A program made the position numbers and the translations under genes. 5,743 nt of DNA from Chlamydiota bacterium (lineage in GTDB: Bacteria; Chlamydiota; Chlamydiia; Chlamydiales; Rhabdochlamydiaceae), in NCBI GenBank assembly GCA_011065235.1, contig JAAKFB010000123.1, positions 1 through 5,743 on the forward strand, in the 5' to 3' direction. The notes beneath the pieces are model-generated. The model had not been told where the DNA came from and did no database searches. It worked only from the letters and a program-made list of their open reading frames with translations. Shown piece after piece: positions 1 through 5,740 of the stretch. Within the stretch, counting starts at the first letter, position 1, and every line of letters begins with the position of its first letter.

Positions 1-1
1 C

Positions 2-1879
2 GATAATGCGATCGACATCGAAAAGGCTGAGCAAAACAACCTCAAAGGATTGGATGTTTCCATTCCGCACGGCAAAATCACCGTTTGCACAGGTCCTTCG
101 GGTTCTGGAAAATCGTCGCTCGCTTTTGAGACCGTTTATGCAGAGGGACAGCGCCGCTACACCGAATCGATGTCCGCCTACTCCCGCCAATATGTCAAGC
201 AAATGGCCAAACCAAAAGTCGAAGGGATCGATGGACTTTTAGCATCCATTGCTATCGAACAAAAAAGCCATGCGGGCAATCCCCGCTCCACGATTGGCAC
301 GATGACCGAAGCTTACGACTATTTGCGCGTTCTCTTTGCCCATCTCGGTATAGCCTATTGTCCCGAAACGGGAGAAAAAATCCGCTCGATTAGCAAACAG
401 TACGTTCTCGACCGGTTGATGGAGCTTCCCGAAAAAACCAAAGTGCAAATCCTCGCTCCCCTTGAGCTGAAAGAGAGTTTTGAAGCGCTCAAACAGCGCC
501 TCCTCAAAGAGGGCTTCCTGCGGATCCGGGTCAACGGCGAGATCTTCGAGCTCGATGCAGAGATTCCATTCGACAAAAGGCGCAAAAATGAGCTCCTGCT
601 CGTCATCGATCGGCTCGTGGTCGCTCCCCAAGCAAAAAAACGGCTATTCGACGCGATCGACACCGCTGCCAAACTCGCTCAAAATACTCTCGTCGCCCAT
701 TTTGATGACAAAGACACTTTCTACAACCTCGCCTTTGCCGTTCCCAGCACAGGAAAATCCTATCCTCCCATCACCCCGCACACATTTTCATTCAACACCC
801 AGCACGGGATGTGCTTTGATTGCACGGGACTTGGATTTCAATTTGGAGCGAACTTGCAAAAGCATCGGGTGATCATGCGGATGAGTCCCTATGCTCTAAT
901 GAAAAAGCTGTGGAAAGACTACGCCACGCGCGATGCCCTCGATCTCTTCGAAGAGATGATGGAAGAGCTCGGCATCGATCCCGATTGTCCTTTGGAAAAA
1001 CTCCCCGCAAAAGACCTCCAAATCATCCTTGCCGGCTCAGACATCCATTTGAAACAAAAAGGCTACAAAGTTCGCTTCAATGGCCTCGGTCCCGTCTTTT
1101 CCAAACTCGCAAAATCGGCAACTAATTCCCTCAAACAAGAGCTCTCCCCTTGGGTCGATCAGATCACCTGTCCCACCTGCGAGGGAACCAGGCTCAATCC
1201 CCTTGCTCGCAATGTCCGCATCCAAGACTACTCCATCTCCGATGTATGTGCATTGCCGCTCGATCAAGCGCAAACCTTCATTGAAAACATCACCCTAGAG
1301 GATCACCTTCTCGATGAGACCCTCTCCCAGCTCAAACGCCGCCTCCACTTTCTCAACTCGATCGGACTCGACTACCTCTCGCTCGACCGCTCTGCACCCA
1401 CTTTAAGTGGCGGAGAGACCCAGCGGATCCGCCTTGCTCGCCAACTCGGCAGTTGGCTCACCGGCTGTCTCTACGTCCTTGACGAACCCACCATTGGCCT
1501 CCACCCCCACAACAACGCTCTTCTAAACTCTTCGCTCAAAAAGCTCTGTGAGCAGGGCAACACCCTCCTTCTCGTCGAGCACGATCCCCTCACAGTGGGA
1601 ATTGCCGACTACATCCTCGACTTTGGCCCCGCCGCTGGGAAACATGGTGGCGAGATCATGGCGCGCGGCACCCTCCAAGAGATTATCAAAAACCCAAAAT
1701 CGCTCACCGGCGCCTATCTCAGCGGGAAAAAGAAAATCCCCATCCCCAAAGTCCGGCGCACTTCAAATCACTTTCTCAAGATTGAGAATGCCCATTTGCA
1801 CAACCTCAAACACATCACCCTCGATATTCCGATTGGCATCATCACCTGTCTCACCGGCGTCTCCGGTTCCGGCAAATAG
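2..1879 (+). CDS. uvrA: UvrA excinuclease ATPase subunit, 5' part; runs in from the left edge and ends at an in-frame amber stop
   Basis: UvrA is the DNA-damage sensor of UvrABC nucleotide excision repair, an ABC-type ATPase acting in the cytoplasm on DNA. The frame is open from base 2, so the start lies outside the window; the TTG at 50 is internal because the preceding codons already read the family's N-terminal ...NNLK. Counting codons from base 2: Walker A1 GPSGSGKSS at 31-39 (92-118); CxxC at C271/C274 within FSFNxxxGMCFDC; a second CxxC at C390/C393 (CPTCEGTRLNP); ABC signature LSGGETQRIRLA from 468; Walker B LDEPTIGLH with Asp 494; VEHD switch; then the start of ATPase domain II up to GVSGSGK at 619-625. 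Codon 626 is TAG where Ser is expected. Translation ending here would give a protein without ATPase domain II. Chlamydial UvrA is a tandem double protein, so this may be its second module, but the left edge hides this. Family identity is very sure. Confidence 0.93.
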   Translation, partial: DNAIDIEKAEQNNLKGLDVSIPHGKITVCTGPSGSGKSSLAFETVYAEGQRRYTESMSAYSRQYVKQMAKPKVEGIDGLLASIAIEQKSHAGNPRSTIGTMTEAYDYLRVLFAHLGIAYCPETGEKIRSISKQYVLDRLMELPEKTKVQILAPLELKESFEALKQRLLKEGFLRIRVNGEIFELDAEIPFDKRRKNELLLVIDRLVVAPQAKKRLFDAIDTAAKLAQNTLVAHFDDKDTFYNLAFAVPSTGKSYPPITPHTFSFNTQHGMCFDCTGLGFQFGANLQKHRVIMRMSPYALMKKLWKDYATRDALDLFEEMMEELGIDPDCPLEKLPAKDLQIILAGSDIHLKQKGYKVRFNGLGPVFSKLAKSATNSLKQELSPWVDQITCPTCEGTRLNPLARNVRIQDYSISDVCALPLDQAQTFIENITLEDHLLDETLSQLKRRLHFLNSIGLDYLSLDRSAPTLSGGETQRIRLARQLGSWLTGCLYVLDEPTIGLHPHNNALLNSSLKKLCEQGNTLLLVEHDPLTVGIADYILDFGPAAGKHGGEIMARGTLQEIIKNPKSLTGAYLSGKKKIPIPKVRRTSNHFLKIENAHLHNLKHITLDIPIGIITCLTGVSGSGK

Positions 1880-1885
1880 ACCCTG

Positions 1886-2794
1886 GTGAATGATCTTTTG
1901 CGACCTGCCACAGCCCAATCTCTTGCGACACGCCAGCGTCCCGACACCGTCGAGTACGCAGGCTCCACCCTTTCTGGATTGAGCGCCTTTGACAAGATGC
2001 TCGTGATCGATCAAAACCCCATTGGCCACACCGCTAGATCAGATGTGAGCACCTATGTCGATCTCTCCACACCCATGCGCCGCTTTTTTGCAGAACTGCC
2101 CGAAGCAAAAATCCGTGGACTCAAGCCAAAACATTTCAGCTTCAACCACCTCAAAGGGATGTGCACGAAATGTTGGGGCCTCGGCAAGCGGAAAGTCGAA
2201 ATGCAATTCCTACCCCCCATTCGCGTCCTGTGCGATTCGTGCCTGGGCTACCGCCTCAAACCCCTAAGTCTTCAGGTGAAAACCAAAGGGCGCCATCTCG
2301 GCCAGCTCCTCCAATTGACCGTGGAAGAAGCCCTTACCCAGATCCCACCCATTCCCAAAGTCCTCCGGATCCTTGAAACCCTCACCTCAGTCGGCCTCGG
2401 CTACCTCCAACTCGGCCAAGAGATCACCACCCTCTCTGGTGGGGAAGCGCAACGCTTGCGCCTAGCCCGTGAGCTCTCCAAACGCTCTACCGGAAAAACC
2501 CTCTATCTCTTCGACGAACCGACCATCGGCCTGCACAGCGAGGATATCCTCAAGCTTCTCAAGATCTTCCACACCCTCGTCGACAAAGGCAACACCGTGG
2601 TCATCATCGAGCACAACCTCGACATCATCTCCAATGCCGACTACCTGATCGATCTCGGTCCCGAAGCGGGCCAGCGGGGCGGTGAAATCGTCACCACAGG
2701 CCCACCCGAAGAAGTGGCCAAGCACCCCACCTCCTACACAGCGAAATATTTGACCCAAATGAAAGGTTCAAAAATGGTAAATGTTCACCTATAG
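1886..2794 (+). CDS. uvrA: UvrA, 3' part after the amber codon (ATPase domain II and zinc finger)
   Basis: This is the same frame as the upstream UvrA part, separated only by the TAG at 1877-1879. From ACC at 1880 it reads TLVNDLL, the usual continuation of Walker A2. Domains, counted from base 2: DQNPIGHTARS (family DQSPIGRTPRS); zinc finger C721-X2-C724-X19-C744-X2-C747, the same spacing as E. coli C740/C743/C763/C766; signature LSGGEAQRLRLARE from 811; Walker B LFDEPTIGLH with Asp 838; IIEHN switch; C-terminal LGPEAGxxGG and YTAKYL. The GTG at 1886 is the first possible restart but has no visible Shine-Dalgarno, and a product starting there would lack Walker A2, so I treat this as the 3' half of one broken or read-through gene. 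The last five residues (VNVHL) and the stop lie in the left inverted repeat of the IS; normal UvrA ends a few residues after YL, so little native sequence is lost. Confidence 0.85.
   Translation: MNDLLRPATAQSLATRQRPDTVEYAGSTLSGLSAFDKMLVIDQNPIGHTARSDVSTYVDLSTPMRRFFAELPEAKIRGLKPKHFSFNHLKGMCTKCWGLGKRKVEMQFLPPIRVLCDSCLGYRLKPLSLQVKTKGRHLGQLLQLTVEEALTQIPPIPKVLRILETLTSVGLGYLQLGQEITTLSGGEAQRLRLARELSKRSTGKTLYLFDEPTIGLHSEDILKLLKIFHTLVDKGNTVVIIEHNLDIISNADYLIDLGPEAGQRGGEIVTTGPPEEVAKHPTSYTAKYLTQMKGSKMVNVHL
2777..2790 (+). repeat. Left terminal inverted repeat of the IS66 element
   Basis: It reads GTAAATGTTCACCT and is the exact reverse complement of 4262-4275; the match ends after 14 bases. It lies in the uvrA frame, encoding VNVH and the first bases of a Leu codon, with the TAG stop at 2792-2794 just inside the element. 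Confidence 0.9.
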
Positions 2795-2796
2795 GC

Positions 2797-4212
2797 TTAA
2801 ATGCCAAGAGATGGAGCGATTGAGGGTGGAGGCTGCTTTCGGTAGAAAGCTATGATGGCATCCTCTAAAAACTGCAGGGGTCGTTTCTGGTTTTTTTTGA
2901 GCGTCTCCACTACTGACGTTATCCTTTCTACGAACTTCTGCCCTCGCTCGCTTCTGGTCCCATAGCTTTTCTTTCTCCAAAGTACGAGCTTTCTCAGATC
3001 CCTTTCTGCCATGTTGTTCGTCGGGTCCATTCCTTCTATGGATCGGAAGGTCCAGAGGCGCTCGAACTCATCGCTAAGGCGTTCACAAAGCCCCGATAGA
3101 TCATCACTTCCAAGGGCTAAGCCGTCTATGAGGTATTCGCTCAACCGATGCTTGGAGTGGCGGAGATAGCCGCTGTATTGGGACTTGGAGATTTTCTCTT
3201 CCCCCCATTTCGTATGGGTTTTACAGATCTTGCACAGCTCGTCTGCGATCTGTTTCCCTATTCCACCATCCTCTCCGTCTCTTTCGCTGTATGCGTGGAA
3301 GTCTCTGATGAGATGGGCCAAGCAGTACTGTCTTGGACCATCTAGCACGTTGTACACGCCGTATCTGTCCGTTACCGCTGGACGATCTGTAAATTTACCG
3401 ATCATTTTGAACAGGGCCTCTCTACTCCGGTGAGGATCGATTCGGTAGTATGCTGCTCTTTTGGTTGTTCCTATCCAGGCGTATTGTCTTTTGCCGCTAT
3501 TTCTCCAAGAGGTCTCATCAAAATATCTGCATAGATGTCCCTCGATGACATACTGAGAGATTTTTCCATAAATCGCGTCTAAAGCGCTTGATACGTTCTC
3601 TTCTACATTGATCACAGAACCTTCGGATAGGTCTATATCATATAGATCTTTGACTAGAGTGATCGCCTCTCGTTTCGCTAGATGAAAGCGTCCCGTTAGA
3701 CAGACTACAAAGGCCATCAGCTTGGGACCAAATGCAGAAAAAGGGATGCCTTCTGGAAGTTTTCCCATTGACCGGCGGTTGCAATCTTTGCATTTGTACT
3801 TTAAGCAATCGAACTGCGTTACGATTGCTTGGATTTCTGGCAGCTCTACTTGCTGCCAAGAGAATGGAGCGTCTGATAGTTGTTGGAGTTTGTTTGAATT
3901 GCAGTGGGGACAACATCTTCTTTTGCAGGATACTTGATGATTGACTCGGTCTTGTGGGTAAGGTGCTCGAGAGCGCCCCAAGTGGGATTTTCTTTTTTTG
4001 CGCTTTTTGTCAGGTGCATTCGACTTTTGATCTGTCGATGGGGGCTTAGAGCTATTTTTTGAGGTTTTGTTGAGTTGCTCTTCGAGCTTGGCAATCCGTT
4101 CCAGAGCAAGCTTGAGTAACCCTGCCATTTTTCCGAGTTTAGCTTCTGCTGTTGAAAGCTGTGTTTTGGTTGTAGCGAGTTCAGCTTCTAATTGTTCATA
4201 GGTAGGTTTCAT
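2797..4212 (-). CDS. IS66-family transposase (TnpC-type DDE transposase)
   Basis: This 471-residue protein catalyses cut and strand transfer of the surrounding IS. Residues 5-50 form a heptad-rich coiled coil, as in IS66 leader regions, followed by the linker KNSSKPPSTD at 52-61 and a basic stretch at 69-80. A zinc-binding region has C101-X2-C104 and C141-X2-C144. The DDE domain shows D232 (YFDETSWR), D282 (TDRYGVYN), the QYCLAHLIRDF segment at 295-305, and E403 inside NNMAERDLRKLVLWRKKSYGTRS, a strong IS66 hallmark. A C-terminal IS66 tail follows. The start is ATG 4212-4210, with only a weak AGG upstream. The stop is 2 bases from the uvrA stop, convergent. No frameshift or missing catalytic residue is visible, so the element could be active. 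Confidence 0.95.
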   Translation of the reverse strand: MKPTYEQLEAELATTKTQLSTAEAKLGKMAGLLKLALERIAKLEEQLNKTSKNSSKPPSTDQKSNAPDKKRKKRKSHLGRSRAPYPQDRVNHQVSCKRRCCPHCNSNKLQQLSDAPFSWQQVELPEIQAIVTQFDCLKYKCKDCNRRSMGKLPEGIPFSAFGPKLMAFVVCLTGRFHLAKREAITLVKDLYDIDLSEGSVINVEENVSSALDAIYGKISQYVIEGHLCRYFDETSWRNSGKRQYAWIGTTKRAAYYRIDPHRSREALFKMIGKFTDRPAVTDRYGVYNVLDGPRQYCLAHLIRDFHAYSERDGEDGGIGKQIADELCKICKTHTKWGEEKISKSQYSGYLRHSKHRLSEYLIDGLALGSDDLSGLCERLSDEFERLWTFRSIEGMDPTNNMAERDLRKLVLWRKKSYGTRSERGQKFVERITSVVETLKKNQKRPLQFLEDAIIAFYRKQPPPSIAPSLGI

Positions 4213-4220
4213 GCCTATTC

Positions 4221-4248
4221 ATGATAAAAAATTTATTTTTTAGTTCAA
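4221..4248 (-). promoter_or_regulatory. Possible transposase promoter inside the right IS end
   Basis: On the minus strand there is TTGAAC (4248-4243), a 16-base AT-rich spacer, and TATCAT (4226-4221). The -10 matches consensus at 5 of 6 bases and the -35 at 4 of 6. Transcription would begin near 4214, only a couple of bases before the ATG, so the mRNA would be nearly leaderless. AT-richness makes a chance match quite possible. Confidence 0.3.
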
Positions 4249-4261
4249 GTAATTTCTGGGG

Positions 4262-4275
4262 AGGTGAACATTTAC
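4262..4275 (-). repeat. Right terminal inverted repeat of the IS66 element
   Basis: On the plus strand it reads AGGTGAACATTTAC, the exact reverse complement of 2777-2790. It is the end upstream of the transposase. Its GTG at 4264 is the only conventional start codon available to the LRR frame, which reads MNIY from the repeat before entering the LRR units at 4276. Confidence 0.9.
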
Positions 4276-4878
4276 AACAAACTCACCAAACTTCCTCCTG
4301 AAATCGGAAAGTTGATTAAGTTAAGATGTTTCCACGCTTCAGACAACCAAATCACCAAACTTTCTCCTGAAATCGGAAAGTTGATTCAGTTACTAACTCT
4401 CAACCTTTCAAACAATAAGCTCGCCTCCATTCCTCCTGAAATCGGTCTATTGACTCAGTTAGACTGGCTCAACCTTGAAAACAACAAAATCTCCTTTGTT
4501 TCTCCTGAGATTGGTCGATTGACTGAATTGAAATGGCTATATCTTAACGACAACAAACTCTCCTTCATTCCCTATCAAATCGGGCAATTGACACAACTAC
4601 GAGGATTCCAACTTAGCAATAACAAACTTGGCTTCCTTCCCTCTGGAATCGGGAATTTGACTCGGTTAAAAAGCCTCGGTATAGCCTACAACCAACTCCG
4701 CACCCTTCCTCCTGAAATCGGTCTATTGACTCGGTTGGAAAAGTTCGTCCTTAGCGACGAACAACTCACTCCTCTTCCTCTTCCTTCTGAAATCGAGAAA
4801 TTGATCCCATTGTCTGAGCACGATCTCTCAATTTCTGATGAAAAGAAGCGAAAAAGGGATACATACGAAAGCAACTAA
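4264..4878 (+). pseudogene. Leucine-rich-repeat protein, 5'-truncated at the IS right end
   Basis: The frame encodes seven exact 23-residue LRR units of type LPPEIGxLTxLxxLxLxxN, then a degenerate eighth unit (EQLTPLPLPSEIEKL) and a short charged tail (DEKKRKRDTYESN). Bacterial LRRs of this class fold as solenoids for protein binding and, in amoeba symbionts, are often host-interaction proteins. No signal peptide or membrane segment is visible. The only start is GTG 4264 inside the IS inverted repeat; the purine-rich GGGGAGG at 4258-4264 overlaps it and is too close to act as its ribosome site. There is no Met codon later in the frame. The first LRR unit begins at the first base outside the IS, with no capping region before it. 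I infer loss of the native 5' end, although an IS-driven truncated product is possible. The LRR identity is certain; the exact role is unknown. Confidence 0.8.
4276..4758 (+). repeat. Seven tandem 69-bp LRR-coding repeats
   Basis: Unit starts fall at 4276, 4345, 4414, 4483, 4552, 4621 and 4690, each opening with an Asn codon (NKL, NQI, NKL, NKI, NKL, NKL, NQL). DNA conservation is strongest around TCCTGAAATCGG. A 27-base stretch is identical at 4430-4456 and 4706-4732, exactly four units apart, and units 1 and 2 share TCCTGAAATCGG followed by AAAGTTGATT. This indicates duplication or unit exchange within the gene. Confidence 0.9.
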
Positions 4879-4890
4879 TCCCCCTCTCAC

Positions 4891-4906
4891 AGAGAATTTC
4901 TTCTCT
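4891..4906 (+). terminator. Weak hairpin after the LRR gene, possible terminator
   Basis: AGAGAA-TTTC-TTCTCT forms a 6-bp stem with a 4-base loop 12 bases after the LRR stop, followed by ATTTTA. The stem is AT-rich and the T tract short, so termination would be weak at best. Confidence 0.25.
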
Positions 4907-4927
4907 ATTTTACACATCTGAATTGAT

Positions 4928-5052
4928 GAATTGGAATTTTGCCAAAATCGGAGCCCTGAATTTTGAAGCTTCGAAGCAGCTCATATTCAAGAATATGAGC
5001 GATGGAGAAGATTCAAAAGGCACGGATTTCCGATGAAGGGAAAAACCAATTC
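4928..5052. repeat. Long imperfect palindrome (MITE/REP-like or structured RNA), non-coding
   Basis: Arms 4928-4988 and 4991-5052 are imperfect reverse complements around a 2-base centre. Matching blocks in order are GAATTGG, ATCGG, TTTTGAA, CTTC and GCTCATATTC; the innermost block is a perfect 10-bp arm (4979-4988 with 4991-5000). Nested smaller palindromes occur in the left arm: ATTTTG-C-CAAAAT at 4936-4948, GAAGCTTC at 4965-4972 and CTTCGAAG at 4969-4976. No good reading frame covers it. It could be a non-autonomous mobile element remnant, a dispersed intergenic repeat, or a hairpin ending LRR transcription; there is no strong T run after it. Confidence 0.65.
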
Positions 5053-5125
5053 TTCTTTAATGATGTTTATATAACTGCCTAAAACTAAATTGCTTAATTA
5101 ATTATCAATAATTCATATTTTTTAA

Positions 5126-5155
5126 TTGATTTTTTAATAACTAATTTGATATAAT
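5126..5155 (+). promoter_or_regulatory. Sigma70-type promoter for the F-box gene
   Basis: TTGATT at 5126-5131, an 18-base spacer, and a perfect TATAAT at 5150-5155, placing the transcription start near 5162, about 27 bases before the ATG. The surroundings are AT-rich, which raises the chance-match rate, but the position and the perfect -10 box are convincing. Confidence 0.55.
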
Positions 5156-5178
5156 TAAACTTTATTAATAATAAAAAT

Positions 5179-5183
5179 AGGTG
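5179..5183 (+). promoter_or_regulatory. Ribosome binding site deciding the F-box gene start
   Basis: AGGTG lies 5 bases before ATG 5189 in otherwise A/T-only sequence, supporting this start over later ones. Confidence 0.5.
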
Positions 5184-5188
5184 TATTT

Positions 5189-5702
5189 ATGACAAATATT
5201 ACAAGCATAACGGATAGCCTTCCCAATGAAGTCCTAACCGAGGTTGCATCACATTTAGACATCCCTGATTTAGCTAGCTTAGGATCCACCAATTCACACT
5301 TTTCCGCGATCACCAAAGATCCTTCTATCTGGCGCGCAATTGCAGAACAAATCAATTGCCCCATCACTCAAGAAAGAGATGCGCGTGATCAAGTTCAATC
5401 TTTCGTTGTAGATTTACGCGAAAGAATCCGCACAGTACGAAAACTTTTCAAATTAACAACCACAATTTTTAGCAACTATAGACTTTTTCAACAAAATTTG
5501 TTATGAATCACTTATCGTTGAATTCGTACCTAAAAGTGACTCGCAAGTCCAAAAACTTTTATTAACCAGAGAAGATATTTTCCCTGATTATACGCAACAA
5601 AAGTTTGAGAACAAATTTAAAATATATTTCGAGATAAAAAATTCTGTGAAGATCAAAAATTCCGATAGAATTTTGTATCTGATGAAAAAGAAACAAAACT
5701 AA
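5189..5702 (+). pseudogene. F-box domain protein, eukaryote-like putative effector, with a one-base frameshift
   Basis: The first reading frame (5189-5506, 105 residues) opens with an F-box at about residues 10-55: LPNEVLTEVASHL, then DLASLGSTNSHFSAI, then DPSIWRAI, matching the family pattern LPxEVLxxIxSxL...DLxxLxxVxxxF...W. In eukaryotes the F-box docks Skp1 in SCF ubiquitin ligases, and bacterial F-box proteins of amoeba-associated species are thought to exploit this in the host. The frame hits TGA at 5504, but the next frame, open from 5457, continues as CYESLIVEFVPK... to TAA at 5700-5702. Removing one T from the T5 run at 5484-5488 would give a continuous reading NYRLFNKICYESLIVEF, about 170 residues. 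The C-terminal part (Lys-rich, IYFEIKNSVKIKNS) is not recognised. No signal peptide is visible. It could be a decayed gene, be rescued by slippage, or reflect a sequencing error. The F-box is convincing. Confidence 0.78.
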
Positions 5703-5704
5703 AG

Positions 5705-5740
5705 ATGAAGAAGTCTTTTGTCATTCACCCTTTTTTGTAA
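5705..5740 (+). pseudogene. Possible start of a further gene (MKKSFVIHPFL then stop) at the right edge
   Basis: ATG at 5705, two bases after the F-box stop, reads MKKSFVIHPFL before TAA at 5738. The Lys-rich then hydrophobic beginning resembles the N-terminus of a membrane protein. It ends right after a T6 run; one additional T would give HPFFVI and keep the frame open to the edge. Upstream there is only a weak AAAG ribosome site. It is too short to call a gene with confidence. Confidence 0.15.

Larger units (their letters stand above)
2777..4275 (-). mobile_element. Complete single-gene IS66-family insertion sequence (ISBst12-like layout)
   Basis: The element is 1499 bp, bounded by perfect 14-bp inverted repeats starting GTAA, the terminal sequence usual for IS66. 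It contains only the transposase gene; tnpA and tnpB accessory genes of classic IS66 elements are absent, as in the ISBst12 subgroup. IS66 members normally make 8-bp target duplications, but the flanks here (CAAAAATG at 2769-2776 and AACAAACT at 4276-4283) differ, so this copy probably lost its original context through recombination or deletion. It sits directly between the 3' end of uvrA and the body of an LRR gene and contributes coding bases to both. Confidence 0.88.
4879..5188. other. Intergenic region between the LRR gene and the F-box gene
   Basis: This 310-base gap has no supportable gene. Its first part holds a weak hairpin at 4891-4906, its middle the long palindrome at 4928-5052, and its last part (5053-5188) is extremely AT-rich and carries the promoter and ribosome site of the F-box gene. 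Confidence 0.7.

Noticed and set aside
239..672. Minus-strand and alternative-frame reading frames inside uvrA, for example 239-631, 355-672, 480-872, 1763-2029 and 2462-2758
   Set aside because: They overlap a clearly coding UvrA frame and show low-complexity Ser/Arg- or Asp/Gly/Val-rich translations with no family resemblance.
1877..1879. Pyrrolysine insertion at the TAG
   Set aside because: The position is the universal Ser/Thr of Walker A and no pyrrolysine genes or signals are visible; a point mutation from TCG explains it more simply.
1886..2794. Independent second gene starting at GTG 1886
   Set aside because: It is the direct in-frame continuation of UvrA, lacks a ribosome site, and would start just after the Walker A lysine, so it makes no sense as a stand-alone ATPase.
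3148..3944. Plus-strand reading frames inside the transposase (3148-3345, 3185-3433, 3722-3937)
   Set aside because: They are antisense shadows of a conserved IS66 transposase, with no ribosome sites or recognisable motifs; not convincing as accessory tnpA or tnpB genes.
2769..4283. 8-bp target-site duplication around the IS
   Set aside because: The flanking 8-mers agree at only about half their positions, as expected by chance in A-rich sequence.
4276..4758. CRISPR-like array
   Set aside because: The 69-bp period is in frame and encodes 23-residue LRR units; there are no constant repeats with unique spacers.
5155..5367. Minus-strand frame opposite the F-box gene
   Set aside because: It lies opposite the F-box-coding stretch and shows no family features.
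5504..5506. TGA recoded as Trp or selenocysteine in the F-box gene
   Set aside because: The same frame meets another TGA at 5519, and the protein-like continuation lies in a different frame, so recoding does not restore it.
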